Below are positions 16,275 through 25,815 of a stretch of DNA of 64,000 nt, in pieces (the first letter of the stretch is position 1; each line of letters begins with the position of its first letter). The DNA is from Ammoniphilus oxalaticus (GTDB lineage Bacteria; Bacillota; Bacilli; Aneurinibacillales; RAOX-1). The stretch is taken from assembly GCF_003609605.1 (NCBI RefSeq), contig NZ_MCHY01000008.1, positions 620,001-684,000 of the forward strand. Reading direction: 5' to 3'. Made by a program: the position numbers and the translations under genes. The notes under the pieces are model-generated. The model was not told the DNA's origin and searched no databases. It saw only the letters and a list, made by a program, of their open reading frames with translations.

Positions 16275-17412
16275 AATCGGATGCGTCGATTTGATTTTGG
16301 ACTGGCATGATGTTATCGGATGTAATGACTGTTTCTTTATTTGTTTGCGCGAGATGCATCGCATATTGAATCGGACGTTCAATGGATTTACGGTAAAGCT
16401 GCTTGTGTCCTAATGTTTTAAAAATTTCCCGACCGGGTTTTGGATTGACCTCAATCAGCCAAATTTTTCCACCCACGTCGATTCCTATGTCTAGGCCAAA
16501 TTCTAGCATTGATCCGAAATATTGTTCGATCACCTGCACAACTTGCATCGCCAATTCCTGACATTCCTCGTAAATTAGCTCCGTCTTTTCAGGGCCGAAG
16601 CGGCTCAACATTAATTTTTTAAAAGGGAGGGGTTTCCCGCCGCCTTGTAAATTAGATGTTGGACTGCCAATCGGCCCGACCCGCGCGCCAAGTCCTGTCA
16701 CTTGCCAATTGCCATGTTCGTCTTTTTGAATTAACAGTCTCGTATCGGAGACGCGTTGCGGCATGAGTGATAAATCGAGTCCTTGCTGGATCATGAACGG
16801 CCCATTACGAATCTTTTCTCGTTCTACCCAGTCTTTTAGACGGTTAAGCAAAGCGCGCTTAGAGCGGAAATGAGCGGATTTTTTCGTTAGATTTTTGGCG
16901 CGGCCGAGTAAATGAAAGCCGTCTTTTTTCTGTTCTATTTTAAGAATACTGCGTCCGCCGGTGCCATTGCCAGGCTTCAAGTAGACGATTCGAAATTGGT
17001 TTAACATTTCCGCAAGCTGATTCGGTGAGTATGCGACCGTTTTAGGGATCCAGCGTTGCAGAGATTCCTCTCTCGCAAAAAGTTGTGTCGCATTCCATTT
17101 GTTCGTGTAGGAGCTATTCGCGTACGTAAATAGTTCCTTCTGTTTGCGCAACTGCAAATAGCCGTCGACCCCTTTGCGGCAACGATCGATGACGACGTCA
17201 GGCCAAGGATACGTTTGCGTTTGCCATCTACCAACTGCAACAGGGGTAAACCCTCTAATGATTCTCTTTTCGAGATGAACATCCTGGTAAGCAAATACGT
17301 AAGCAGTCGCCCCTAACTTTTCAGCGGCTTGAATCAGTCTTCTTAAGTAACCTGGTTCTTCAAATCTAGCGCCTTCTCGCCAAGTTAAAATTCCAATAAT
17401 CGGTTTTGTCAT
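16252..17412 (-). CDS. YheC/YheD-family ATP-grasp protein (spore coat associated)
   Basis: 386-residue member of the YheC/YheD endospore coat-associated family, found in spore formers. It opens with the family segment IGILTWREG. An ATP-grasp core covers residues about 105-360: YLKPGNGTGGRSI is the nucleotide loop, and WLIEVNPKPG near 335-344 carries the Mg2+ ligands. The reaction is not known; ATP-grasp enzymes ligate carboxylates to amines. The gene is single on the minus strand and its stop codon lies in a strong hairpin. A sporulation promoter could not be assigned. Confidence 0.85.
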   Translation of the reverse strand: MTKPIIGILTWREGARFEEPGYLRRLIQAAEKLGATAYVFAYQDVHLEKRIIRGFTPVAVGRWQTQTYPWPDVVIDRCRKGVDGYLQLRKQKELFTYANSSYTNKWNATQLFAREESLQRWIPKTVAYSPNQLAEMLNQFRIVYLKPGNGTGGRSILKIEQKKDGFHLLGRAKNLTKKSAHFRSKRALLNRLKDWVEREKIRNGPFMIQQGLDLSLMPQRVSDTRLLIQKDEHGNWQVTGLGARVGPIGSPTSNLQGGGKPLPFKKLMLSRFGPEKTELIYEECQELAMQVVQVIEQYFGSMLEFGLDIGIDVGGKIWLIEVNPKPGREIFKTLGHKQLYRKSIERPIQYAMHLAQTNKETVITSDNIMPVQNQIDASDCEGPTTP

Positions 17413-17519
17413 GAAGAAGACAGCTCCTTCAACTAAGCATTTTGTTTAGATTATGCAAAAACGGGCAAATGGTGAGGTATAATCTCAAGGTATAGAATAT
17501 AGAAGGAAGGGCTTCGACT

Positions 17520-18425
17520 ATGTTACATCAATTTACAATCAACGTTCGCTTACAGGACGTGGAAGCAATGATTGAAAAATTAAATGCGGCGGGAATTTAT
17601 TATACGCATTATGAAACGCCGATTGCTGTCACGGTCACAGAATACGGCTATGACTTTTATGAACGAGATGAAGCGGAAATTGCCTTACATATTTATGCGG
17701 AAGAGGATGATGGGGCGGACTTGCCTGAATCGTATTTCGTCTTGATTCAACAGACGTTGATGATCGCGCGTGAGGCGATTGCTCACGCGCTGATGGACGA
17801 GCAAAGCTGGGAGTACGAAGCGGAAGAGATCGAGTTGGGTAACGGCTGGGTGATTGGTCTGCCCGCTGATGACATGGAACCATCAGAAACCGCTTTGAAA
17901 GGAGCGCAGTTAAAGAGAATTAACTTTGACCCACAAGGGGCATTTGGAACGGGGTTGCATGGGACGACCCAAGATTGTTTGCGGCTTATTTTAAAGCGGG
18001 ATTTCACAGGGCAAAAGGTGGCCGATCTCGGAGCGGGTTCGGGCATTTTAAGCATTGCTGCTCGGTTGCGAGGCGCGGCTTCCGTGTTAGCGGTTGATAT
18101 TGAATCGGTTCGGGAGCAAATCTTGTACAATGCCGCGTTGAATGGAATGGACGAGATCGAGGTGATTCAACAAGACATATTGGGTAAAGACGCCACTTTT
18201 TCGGTGGATGGCTTTGATTGTTTGTTCATTAATATTGGCGGGGAAGAAACGCTGCAATTTATTGAACATCAGCGGGTTCTGAATCATACGCGGGTAAATT
18301 TTTTGATCTCGGGCTTAGTTGATTGGAGCGCGGACAAAACGCTTGCGCCTTTTCTACAGGCTAATTATCGGATTGAAGAACGACTGCGGAGCGATGAATG
18401 GGTGACGGTTTATTTGACAAGGTAG
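17520..18425 (+). CDS. PrmA-like class I SAM-dependent methyltransferase
   Basis: 301-residue protein with the PrmA architecture. An N-terminal alpha/beta domain is rich in acids. A Rossmann methyltransferase domain begins near residue 140 with FDPQGAFGTGLHGTT, then VADLGAGSGILS (motif I) and VLAVDIESV (motif II). The family signature G-A-F-G-T-G-x-H-x-T-T is kept. The motif IV region reads FINIGGEETLQF instead of the usual N-[IL]-[LV]-A-x-x-[IL], so the target may not be ribosomal protein L11. A true prmA normally sits beside dnaJ in Bacilli; this one does not. Confidence 0.7.
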   Translation: MLHQFTINVRLQDVEAMIEKLNAAGIYYTHYETPIAVTVTEYGYDFYERDEAEIALHIYAEEDDGADLPESYFVLIQQTLMIAREAIAHALMDEQSWEYEAEEIELGNGWVIGLPADDMEPSETALKGAQLKRINFDPQGAFGTGLHGTTQDCLRLILKRDFTGQKVADLGAGSGILSIAARLRGAASVLAVDIESVREQILYNAALNGMDEIEVIQQDILGKDATFSVDGFDCLFINIGGEETLQFIEHQRVLNHTRVNFLISGLVDWSADKTLAPFLQANYRIEERLRSDEWVTVYLTR

Positions 18426-18529
18426 GGGGAGTGTGAGCCCATCCCGCTACACAGTAGGCGAGGAACCATACAAAAGCGTTTGCTGTGGCGTATCCTGTTA
18501 ACGAGTATGAACAAACAGGAGGGCTGTGT

Positions 18530-18841
18530 GTGAAGCGAAAAACTTTTATACGATATGTCAACAACAATCCTGAGTTAAAACAATGGCTCGTCGAAAATGA
18601 AGAGTGGGTTGCTGCCAACCCGAAAGCCATGAAACAACTGATTGATCGTTGGTACGCCATGTCTATGAAGCGAGGCGGGAATCGCACCCGTCTACGGCGC
18701 GCAGGGATTGGCTTGAATAAAAAGATACAATTGCCGAAGATGGATCTCGATATGATTTCGAATGCGACACAACAATTAACGAGAACGTTGGACATGTTTG
18801 AAAATATGAAAAATATTGTTGGCCTGTTCGGGCTAAGGTAA
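18530..18841 (+). CDS. Small basic hypothetical protein (103 residues)
   Basis: Unrecognised. The N-terminal 45 residues form predicted helices with repeated N-P and W residues (NNNPELKQW, AANPKAMKQLIDRW). A very basic middle follows (KRGGNRTRLRR). The C-terminal helix IVGLFGLR follows a D-L-D-M-I-S-N-A stretch. The GTG start at 18530 has AGGAGGG 6 bases upstream. The order of parts resembles the protein at 38071 and, loosely, spore-coat proteins such as YlbD; a spore role is a guess. Confidence 0.6.
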   Translation: MKRKTFIRYVNNNPELKQWLVENEEWVAANPKAMKQLIDRWYAMSMKRGGNRTRLRRAGIGLNKKIQLPKMDLDMISNATQQLTRTLDMFENMKNIVGLFGLR

Positions 18842-18976
18842 ATTCAACGGGTGACAGATAGCGGCGATTTATGACTATCATCACCCGTTTTTTGTTTGAG
18901 TCAAGAGGCTGAGAAGTTCGCTCAGACGAAAATACTTAGCTATAATAAAAGGACAAAGTAAAATGGGGTGAACGAA

Positions 18977-20815
18977 GTGAGCGGGATCGTTGGATATGTC
19001 GGTACGCGAAATGCGCAGCAGATATTGTTAGATGGACTAGATCAATTAGACTATCGGGGCTATGATTCTGCGGGCATTTTAATTTCTGACGGAGAGCGTC
19101 TCGGATGGAGAAGAGCGACGGGACGAATTAAACAATTGCGCGATCTGTTGCTTCGAGAACCTCTCCAACAAGGAACAATTGGAATGGGTCATACGCGGTG
19201 GGCAACGCATGGAGCGCCGACGGACAACAACTCACATCCACTGACAGGGTGTGACGAACGATTCTTTGTCGTTCATAACGGAATCATTGAAAATTATATG
19301 GAATTAAAGCGAGAACTAGAGAAGCAGGGGCACCAATTTACGACCGAAACGGATACGGAAGTGATTCCGCATCTACTGGAAACGCGTGATACAGGCGATC
19401 TAGAAGAAACCGTAAGGGTGATCTTACCCCTGTTACGAGGATCTTTCGCGCTGGCTATTATGTCCAGCGAACAACCCAATACCATTATCGCTGTTTCGCA
19501 AGATAATCCGCTCGTGATCGGTTTTGGCAGAGGTGAGGCTTTTTTGGCTTCTGATATTCCCGCGCTCATCCCGCATACAAAGGAAATTTACCCAATCAAA
19601 AACGGTGAAATGGCTATTTTGTCCGATACGAAAGTCAAAGTTCGCGGGCTCGATGGCGAGGCGCTAGAAGCGCGGCCAACAGTAATTGAGTGGGAGCGGC
19701 AAGATGTGATGAGAAACGATTATCCTCACTATATGTTGAAAGAGATCTTTGAACAACCGAGAGTGATCGAAGCGCTTCTGCAAGTTCATTTAGATGAGGC
19801 GGAAGTTTATCTCCCAAAACTAGCGGAAATTTGGGAGAAAGAGCCTGATTTTAGTGTGGAGCGCATTTTCATCGTTGGCAGCGGGTCATCGAATCACGCG
19901 GGGTTGATCGGGAAAAAGATGATGGATCGCTGGCTTGGGATTCCAATTGATGCTTGCTCTTCATCTGAGTTTTTAGACGATCATCCTCCTTTAGGACCTG
20001 GTCATCTCGTCATTTTACTTAGTCAATCGGGTGAAACAGCGGATACATTGTCCGTATTGCGAACGGCAAAACAGCATGATTGCAAAGTGTATGCGATTAC
20101 CAATACGAGAGGCGGCACGATTGCTCGCCAAGCCGATCAAATTTTGTATATGAAGGCGGGGCCAGAGTTAGCGATCGCTTCTACAAAGGCGTACACGACC
20201 CAGCTAACCTGCCTAGCGCTGCTCACGATCGGACTGGCTGAACGATTAAAGGTTGGGATTGATGTGGAAGAAATGACAGAATTGTTTGCCGCATTACGCC
20301 GATTACCTGTTGATGTTGAGTCGACGCTGATCATGACCCAAGATGCGATTGACCAATTCGCTGAAGTCGTCTTTGACCAAGAACATCTTTTTGTCATCGG
20401 GCGCGGACTTGATTACGTACTGGCTTTGGAAGCGGCTCTTAAGTTGCAAGAAATATCCTATCTCCACGCCGATGCTTACCAAGCGGGCGAGTTGAAACAC
20501 GGCACAATGGCGTTAATTACACCAGGCATGCCAATCATTGCCCTAGCAACCCAACAAGACGTCTTTTCGAAAATGGTCAACAATATTAAAGAAGTGAAGG
20601 CGAGGGGAGCGTTTGTGATGGGTATTACGGCGATTGGCGATCATCAGATTTCGGAAGACGCCGATCAAGTGCTGTATATTCCCGAAACCCATCCGTGGTT
20701 GATGCCGATTCTAGCGGCGATTCCGCTGCAATTGCTTGCCTACTACTCTGGCGTTGTGCGCGATCTCGATGTTGACCGTCCCAGAAATCTAGCAAAAAGT
20801 ATGACGGTAGAATAA
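18977..20815 (+). CDS. glmS: Glucosamine-6-phosphate synthase homologue lacking the N-terminal Cys
   Basis: Isomerising glutamine-fructose-6-phosphate aminotransferase, 612 residues, first step of the UDP-GlcNAc pathway. The glutaminase domain keeps RGYDSAG, HTRWATHG, VHNGIIEN and TDTEVI. The isomerase domain keeps LLSQSGETADT, ASTKAYTTQ, ELKHG and the terminal RNLAKSMTVE. Residue 2, however, is Ser (AGC) instead of the catalytic Cys: the start reads M-S-G-I-V-G-Y. GTG 18977 follows GGGGTG by 6 bases; the earlier in-frame GTG at 18968 gives no Cys either. The isomerase loop GCGTS is GSGSS, so a second conserved Cys is also Ser. No glmS ribozyme precedes it. It may be ammonia-dependent or a paralogue of a normal GlmS elsewhere. 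Confidence 0.88.
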   Translation: MSGIVGYVGTRNAQQILLDGLDQLDYRGYDSAGILISDGERLGWRRATGRIKQLRDLLLREPLQQGTIGMGHTRWATHGAPTDNNSHPLTGCDERFFVVHNGIIENYMELKRELEKQGHQFTTETDTEVIPHLLETRDTGDLEETVRVILPLLRGSFALAIMSSEQPNTIIAVSQDNPLVIGFGRGEAFLASDIPALIPHTKEIYPIKNGEMAILSDTKVKVRGLDGEALEARPTVIEWERQDVMRNDYPHYMLKEIFEQPRVIEALLQVHLDEAEVYLPKLAEIWEKEPDFSVERIFIVGSGSSNHAGLIGKKMMDRWLGIPIDACSSSEFLDDHPPLGPGHLVILLSQSGETADTLSVLRTAKQHDCKVYAITNTRGGTIARQADQILYMKAGPELAIASTKAYTTQLTCLALLTIGLAERLKVGIDVEEMTELFAALRRLPVDVESTLIMTQDAIDQFAEVVFDQEHLFVIGRGLDYVLALEAALKLQEISYLHADAYQAGELKHGTMALITPGMPIIALATQQDVFSKMVNNIKEVKARGAFVMGITAIGDHQISEDADQVLYIPETHPWLMPILAAIPLQLLAYYSGVVRDLDVDRPRNLAKSMTVE

Positions 20816-20830
20816 AGGAGGTAGAGACGT

Positions 20831-21286
20831 ATTTTAAAAAGTAAAAAGGCGCGCTTGGCGATCCTGGTGATTTGTTCAATTTTGCTTTTTCGTCTCGCTT
20901 TGGTTGAAGGTATTTATCATCCGATTTTTTTCTATCCAATCGTAATACTGATCATTGGCGCTGCTGTATACCGAGTCATACGGGAAGAAGAGTTTGAATT
21001 GCGCTTTTATGAACGATGGAAAAAGGCCAGAGAACAAGGGTACTGGACGAATGTTATACGCGAAGGCGTCAAATCGTTCGTTAAGTTGGGGTGTTTGGTC
21101 GGGTTTGGGCAGTTTTTTGGGAATGGTCTTAGTCCAAGGGTAATTGTTAGTTCGATTTCTGGTTTGGCGCTGGTGTTCATCATATTGTTTTTAGGCGCGT
21201 TAAGTTATGGGATTGGGCTCATTTCCTGGCATGAAAACAACAAGCGTTTTGATCGAATTGAAGATCGAATCAGCAATTCAGTTTAG
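20831..21286 (+). CDS. Hypothetical membrane protein, probable ATT start
   Basis: About 151-residue protein with an N-terminal basic head (LKSKKAR), two adjacent hydrophobic helices, a charged middle (EEEFELRFYERWKKAR) and two C-terminal hydrophobic stretches. I do not recognise it. AGGAGG at 20816-20821 lies 9 bases before ATT 20831, and no ATG, GTG or TTG is nearby in frame. The next possible start, TTG 20855, has no ribosome binding site and would remove the basic residues before the first helix. It follows glmS by 15 bases and shares its transcript. A strong terminator follows. Confidence 0.6.
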   Translation: MLKSKKARLAILVICSILLFRLALVEGIYHPIFFYPIVILIIGAAVYRVIREEEFELRFYERWKKAREQGYWTNVIREGVKSFVKLGCLVGFGQFFGNGLSPRVIVSSISGLALVFIILFLGALSYGIGLISWHENNKRFDRIEDRISNSV

Positions 21287-21295
21287 TCTATAGAG

Positions 21296-21337
21296 CAAGC
21301 GTGGAAAGCGAATTCGTTTTTCGCGCTTGTTTTTTTA
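21296..21337 (+). terminator. Terminator of the glmS transcript
   Basis: CAAGCGTG/CGCGCTTG stem with further inner pairing GAAAGCGAA/TTCGTTTTTC, then eight T. Confidence 0.85.
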
Positions 21338-21376
21338 TTGTTCATATAAAAAATATTCCAATTTTTAAATCAAGTT

Positions 21377-21404
21377 TTGAAAATTGTTACTTAAGCGCTA
21401 TACT
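21377..21404 (+). promoter_or_regulatory. Sigma-A-like promoter of the chemoreceptor
   Basis: TTGAAA at 21377-21382, 16-base spacer, TATACT at 21399-21404, 58 bases before the ATG. The repeat AAATGGTTAA/GAATGGTTAA lies in the leader. No sigma-D match was found here. Confidence 0.5.
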
Positions 21405-21462
21405 TGGAGTTCATAGCATTAAATGGTTAAATACAACTACGAATGGTTAAGAGGTAATTTGG

Positions 21463-23154
21463 ATGAGTGTATTTAAATTTAAAAGTATTCGAATGAGGTT
21501 GATTGCAGGATTTTCAATTGTTTTAATGTTGAATGTTTGCTTTGGAATTTTTAACTATTGGACGATTAGCAATAATAATAAATTATCTGAGGAGATTAAA
21601 GAAACTGACCTTCCACTTTTAATAGTAAGTAATCAACTGGAGTCATCATTGGCTAACCGAATCGGAGTCATCCGCGGTTATCTTCTATCCGGTGATCCGT
21701 TCTATAAAGATTTATTTGATCGTTATACAAAGGAAACAATTCCATATGCTGAACTTGCCTTAGGGATTGGGGATTCAGCCAAAATAAAAGAATTAGACGA
21801 ACGTTCACAGCAATGGGAGTCCTTCATTGTAGAGCAAGTGTTTGGGGAATATGATAGGGGAAATCATGAAGGCGCTATTGAGAATTTACTGCGAGCAAAC
21901 GATGATTTTTCTACCTTAATTACGGAGTATCAGGAAATGGGACAAGCAAATGAATCAGTCATAATTGAAAAAGAAGAGAGCGTTGTGGCTCAAGGGAAAC
22001 TATCGCTATGGATTACAATAGGAGTTACACTGCTCGTGGTGATTATAGGCGCGGTGATCGCCAATATTAGTTCAAGATCAATATCTCATCCCATTTACGC
22101 AGTTATGGAACGCATGAAACGAATGGCGAGCGGGGATTTAAGTTTGACGCCTCTAGAAAGTCACACGAAGGATGAGGTTGGACAACTTGTTCATGCGATC
22201 AACGAGATGAGCGAACAAATGCGCGAAATACTAAATCAAATACAAGCAGCAGCTTATACTGTATCTCATCATAGTGTGGATTTATCTACATCTGCGAATG
22301 AAGTTAAAACGGGTTCGGAACAGGTAGCTTCAACGATGCAGGAACTGGCGTTTGGAGCGGATGCGCAGGCGGATCATAGCTGTGACTTATCCGACGCGAT
22401 GCAAACCTTTGTAACAGAAGTTGAAATTGTCAATAAAAACGGAGCATACATAGGAAATAAGTCTGTAGACGTCATTCATGCAACGAACGAAGGCAGTCAA
22501 TTAATGGACTCTTCTAAACGACAAATGCAGAAAATAGATCAAATTGTTTTGAACGCCGTTCAACAATTTCAAGGTTTAGCAAAGCAAACACAAGAAATAT
22601 CGAAGCTTGTATCTGTTATTCAAGATATTGCCAATCAAACGAATCTCCTTGCTTTAAACGCGGCGATTGAAGCTGCGAGGGCGGGTGAACATGGAAAAGG
22701 TTTTGCGGTTGTCGCTAATGAAGTTAGACAACTTTCCGAAGGAGTATCTAATTCTGTAACTGACATTACAAATATTGTTGTTGATATCCAGACTGAATCG
22801 GAAATTGTAACAACATCGTTGCAAAATGGGTATAAAGAAATTGTAGATGGCTCAAGTCAAATCGAGGAAACAGGCGCAAAATTTAATGCGATCGAGGAAG
22901 CTGTAACGGAGATGGCAGACCATATCAGAACCATGTCTGAAAACCTAGCGAGCATTGCTTCAAGAAGTAAGGAAATGAATCGCTCCATTGAAGAGATTGC
23001 CGCAATTTCAGAGCAGTCTGCTACAGGAATAGAGCAAACGTCCGCATCCTCGCAAGAGGCTAGCGCGATGATGGAAGATATCGTTGGTAGGTCAACTGAT
23101 TTGGCTATAATTGCTGACAATTTAAACAAACTCACGAGTCGGTTTAAACTTTAA
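21463..23154 (+). CDS. Methyl-accepting chemotaxis protein
   Basis: 563-residue chemoreceptor. TM1 covers about residues 11-33 and TM2 about 178-200. The roughly 145-residue extracellular part is helical with no Cache fold signs, so a four-helix-bundle (4HB_MCP/CHASE3) sensor is likely. A HAMP domain follows ([15 protein letters not shown]), then the cytoplasmic hairpin whose tip reads [21 protein letters not shown] near 388-408. The tip signals to CheA and CheW. The length fits the short Firmicute class. The ligand cannot be inferred. It is a single gene between a promoter and a terminator. Confidence 0.92.
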   Translation: MSVFKFKSIRMRLIAGFSIVLMLNVCFGIFNYWTISNNNKLSEEIKETDLPLLIVSNQLESSLANRIGVIRGYLLSGDPFYKDLFDRYTKETIPYAELALGIGDSAKIKELDERSQQWESFIVEQVFGEYDRGNHEGAIENLLRANDDFSTLITEYQEMGQANESVIIEKEESVVAQGKLSLWITIGVTLLVVIIGAVIANISSRSISHPIYAVMERMKRMASGDLSLTPLESHTKDEVGQLVHAINEMSEQMREILNQIQAAAYTVSHHSVDLSTSANEVKTGSEQVASTMQELAFGADAQADHSCDLSDAMQTFVTEVEIVNKNGAYIGNKSVDVIHATNEGSQLMDSSKRQMQKIDQIVLNAVQQFQGLAKQTQEISKLVSVIQDIANQTNLLALNAAIEAARAGEHGKGFAVVANEVRQLSEGVSNSVTDITNIVVDIQTESEIVTTSLQNGYKEIVDGSSQIEETGAKFNAIEEAVTEMADHIRTMSENLASIASRSKEMNRSIEEIAAISEQSATGIEQTSASSQEASAMMEDIVGRSTDLAIIADNLNKLTSRFKL

Positions 23155-23168
23155 ACTTTTAAAAAAGA

Positions 23169-23210
23169 TAACAAAGCCATGTTCTTCTGACAAGAATTTG
23201 GCTTTGTTTG
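23169..23210 (+). terminator. Terminator of the chemoreceptor
   Basis: AACAAAGCCA...TTCTT paired with AAGAA...TGGCTTTGTT, ending in a T-rich tail. Confidence 0.7.
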
Positions 23211-23484
23211 TGTTAACAACAAGTGTGAGGACTGCTTTAGAATGAATACATGAGTGTTTGAATATTGCGTTCACGTTCATATGCCTAAAAGGTGGAAGCA
23301 AATAAATCTTGGGCCGAGGCAATTATATCGCGCCGCCAGTCCTCCATAAAGTTGAAAAGTCATTCCCCTGGAAATATTTACAAAAAAGTTAAGAGTATAG
23401 TTATTATCAAACTTTTTTTCATAAAAGAATGAAGAAGATCGCCCGTATATTACCTAAACAAGATAACTAGACGTCAAGCCGCGA
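23211..23484. other. Intergenic stretch without recognised gene
   Basis: The 330-base gap after the chemoreceptor holds its terminator. The rest is AT-rich, with a run of T near 23412 and no ORF with a ribosome binding site. No RNA motif was recognised. Confidence 0.5.
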
Positions 23485-23688
23485 TTAATCACAACCGCCC
23501 CCGCCGTCACCTCCGCCACTACAATCTGAACCGCCGTCGGATGAGAACCAGCCCCCGCTTGATCCATTAGTATCATAATCGGAACTGTATCGATTCGAGT
23601 TTCTGCTGACTTTTGGTTTATTGGGGAAACGACTGATGAACCAAATGAGCGCGCCTACTCCTGTCACAAATAAAAATGTTGACCACAC
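23485..23688 (-). CDS. Small membrane protein with Gly/Ser/Cys-rich tail
   Basis: 67-residue protein: one N-terminal transmembrane helix (FLFVTGVGALIWFI), a basic linker, then a low-complexity tail of Gly, Ser and Asp with two Cys, ending GGGGCD. The GTG start has GGAGG about 8 bases upstream. Such tails occur in several uncharacterised Firmicute membrane proteins. No function is proposed. Confidence 0.6.
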   Translation of the reverse strand: MWSTFLFVTGVGALIWFISRFPNKPKVSRNSNRYSSDYDTNGSSGGWFSSDGGSDCSGGGDGGGGCD

Positions 23689-23827
23689 GGCTCTAACCTC
23701 CTTTAATGTTTACTAATAGTAAAACTATAGTTCCTAAATTTACTTTTGACAACTAAATCCGCGTTTTTAGGACGCGATTAAAAACATAGTATAATGAATA
23801 AAAAGAAAATGAAAAGAGGGGATCTGG

Positions 23828-24238
23828 TTGTATTTCCCATCAAAAAAAGATGTGTGGCTTGCTTTTGTTCTTTGGGGATCTAATGTATTTTGCGTAATCC
23901 CGCTTATCATTGAATGGAACCTTTATGTTTTTCTTATCGTGATGCCGATTGTTGGCTTTATATGTTGGATTTGGTTTTCAACGGGCTATACGATTGATGG
24001 TGATCAACTAATTGTTCAGTCTGGACCGATTAAAAAGAGTGTGGATATTAAGAGTATTAGGAAAATCCGAGAAACTAAAAATCCGTTATCAGCCCCGGCT
24101 TTATCGCTAGATCGACTAGAAATTATTTATGGACGTTTTGGGGATCTTGCGCTCGTTTCGCCCCAAGATAAACAGCGTTTTATTGAGCTGTTGCAAAATA
24201 TTCAACCGCAGATTGAGGTCGAATTAAAAAAGAAATGA
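23828..24238 (+). CDS. Two-TM bacterial PH-domain protein
   Basis: 136-residue protein with two closely spaced transmembrane helices (residues about 10-52). A beta-rich domain follows, opening with YTIDGDQLIVQSGPIKKSV and ending ALVSPQDKQRFIELL. This arrangement is that of the bPH_6-type proteins, which include the SunI immunity protein. The domain would face the cytoplasm. The TTG start has a GAGGGG ribosome binding site. There is no toxin or bacteriocin gene nearby, so an immunity role is not supported here. Confidence 0.65.
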   Translation: MYFPSKKDVWLAFVLWGSNVFCVIPLIIEWNLYVFLIVMPIVGFICWIWFSTGYTIDGDQLIVQSGPIKKSVDIKSIRKIRETKNPLSAPALSLDRLEIIYGRFGDLALVSPQDKQRFIELLQNIQPQIEVELKKK

Positions 24239-24337
24239 GCGCCCGTTTTCGTTGAAAAGTGGCGCAAATGGTCATTCATTCACTGAATGGTGAGAGATCC
24301 TTTGATTAAAGGGAATAATACGTTCGAGGTGAAACGG

Positions 24338-25585
24338 ATGAACAGGTTATTTAGGATAATGTCGATGGTTCTGCTCGTTTGCTGCTTTTTCGGAGGTGGA
24401 CAAGTCGATGCAGAAAACACGCTTAAAGCTGCTTTCGTTCGTGACGGTCATTTGTGGATCAAACAGGGGGAGCAGGAGACTCAAATCACAAAGGAGGGTT
24501 TTGTTTGGTCACCTGTTTGGTCGCGCGATGGGAAATGGATTGCCTACCTTAAAAGCGCGGAGGAATTTGGCGAAGGGATTGTATGGGTTTACAATTCGGA
24601 GACGGAAAAAAACTTTAACTTGAACTATCAGGGCGAAAATCTCCAATGGGCCCCACATAAAAATCTACTCGCTTTCCAACCGCAACTGGGGATTAATGTA
24701 ACGGAGTTACAGGGAGATGAACCAGGAAAAACGGCAGATGTCGCTCGAGGCGTAAACAACTTTTCTTGGCTGCCTGATGGGAAGGGCTTTCTAGCTTCAG
24801 CAGACGCAAATCTTTTGCCAGATGGTTGGACAAACCCAATCCTTTATAAAATCAAGCTAGAAAAAGACCTTCAACCCAGCGAAGAATTCGCGAATGCAAC
24901 ACGCTATTTTACGATTCCAAGCCCGTTAAAAAAGGGGGGCATCACGTTGCCCGCAATCGGGACCTCCAAGTTTGCATGGTCTCCTGATCAAAAATGGATT
25001 GCTTTTCTCGTTAGTCCAACGGCGTCTTGGTCGATGGACAGCAACCTGTTGTGTGTTTTATCAGCAGATGGAAAGACGTTTGAGGTCTTGGATGAGATGG
25101 CGGCGGGGTTTCCATTTTCTTGGGCGCCTACAAAAAGTAAATTGGGATACATCGAAGGAGAAGGCAGGATCGTTTTTGGGTTTAGAGATAAAAATCTGAA
25201 AGTACAAGAATTCACTGTTGCAAAGTCGCTTGAGTTGACCCCGGATAGAATGGTTGATCTCGCTTTTGCTTGGAAAAATAATAACCACGTAATTGTGTCT
25301 CGCGCGTCGGAACGCGACTGGTCTAATCAACCATCTGAACGAGTATTCCCTCAGCTATTTCAAATTGATCTTCATAATAAGGAGCAGAAGCAGCTCAGTT
25401 TTCCGCCGAATGGGTACGGTGATTTTAACCCCGAGTTTCTTGAAAGTAGTCAAAAGCTAACCTGGACCCGATCAAACTGGGAAACAAACGATATATGGAT
25501 CTCCGCAACAGATGGAACATCAGCGAGAAAGTGGATTCAAAATGTAAGTGATCAATCATCGATCAGTTGGTTTGAAACGAGATAG
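24338..25585 (+). CDS. Secreted TolB-like beta-propeller protein
   Basis: 415-residue exported protein. A signal peptide ends near GGGQVDA. The body contains repeated propeller blades with the TolB/WD40-like signature W-S-x-D-x-K-W-I-A: WSRDGKWIAYL, WLPDGKGFLAS and WSPDQKWIAFL are clear. The start chosen is ATG 24338 with GAGGTG 7 bases upstream; an upstream in-frame ATG at 24287 gives 17 residues without signal-peptide features. It probably acts outside the membrane as a scaffold. No Tol-Pal system exists in this type of organism, so the partner is unknown. Confidence 0.72.
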   Translation: MNRLFRIMSMVLLVCCFFGGGQVDAENTLKAAFVRDGHLWIKQGEQETQITKEGFVWSPVWSRDGKWIAYLKSAEEFGEGIVWVYNSETEKNFNLNYQGENLQWAPHKNLLAFQPQLGINVTELQGDEPGKTADVARGVNNFSWLPDGKGFLASADANLLPDGWTNPILYKIKLEKDLQPSEEFANATRYFTIPSPLKKGGITLPAIGTSKFAWSPDQKWIAFLVSPTASWSMDSNLLCVLSADGKTFEVLDEMAAGFPFSWAPTKSKLGYIEGEGRIVFGFRDKNLKVQEFTVAKSLELTPDRMVDLAFAWKNNNHVIVSRASERDWSNQPSERVFPQLFQIDLHNKEQKQLSFPPNGYGDFNPEFLESSQKLTWTRSNWETNDIWISATDGTSARKWIQNVSDQSSISWFETR

Positions 25586-25656
25586 ACTTCATTTGGGAAC
25601 TAACTGTAAAAAAATAAGATTACGAATATGAGTGTTGTGTATTAATCATTGTGGAC

Positions 25657-25682
25657 AAGCCCTCGGAAAGTTTCGAGGGCTT
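25657..25682 (+). terminator. Hairpin after the propeller gene
   Basis: Perfect 9-bp stem AAGCCCTCG/CGAGGGCTT with an 8-base loop; the following T content is modest. Confidence 0.5.
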
Positions 25683-25815
25683 AATGTATTTAGTTTCATA
25701 AGAAAACCAATTCCAAATAATTCATCCTTGTATAATATACATATTCTCAACATCCAAACAGGGAGTTTCATATCTATCCAAATTTCGATAGAATGAAAGA
25801 AGATAGGAGGAGTGA

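Noticed and set aside
18361-18795. 144-codon minus-strand ORF over the methyltransferase end and the 18530 gene
   Set aside because: It opposes two plus-strand frames with good ribosome binding sites and has none itself.
18842-18976. glmS ribozyme upstream of glmS
   Set aside because: Only about 135 bases separate the genes and the conserved ribozyme core was not found. The hairpin-like ACGGGTGA...TCACCCGT there is probably the terminator of the preceding gene.
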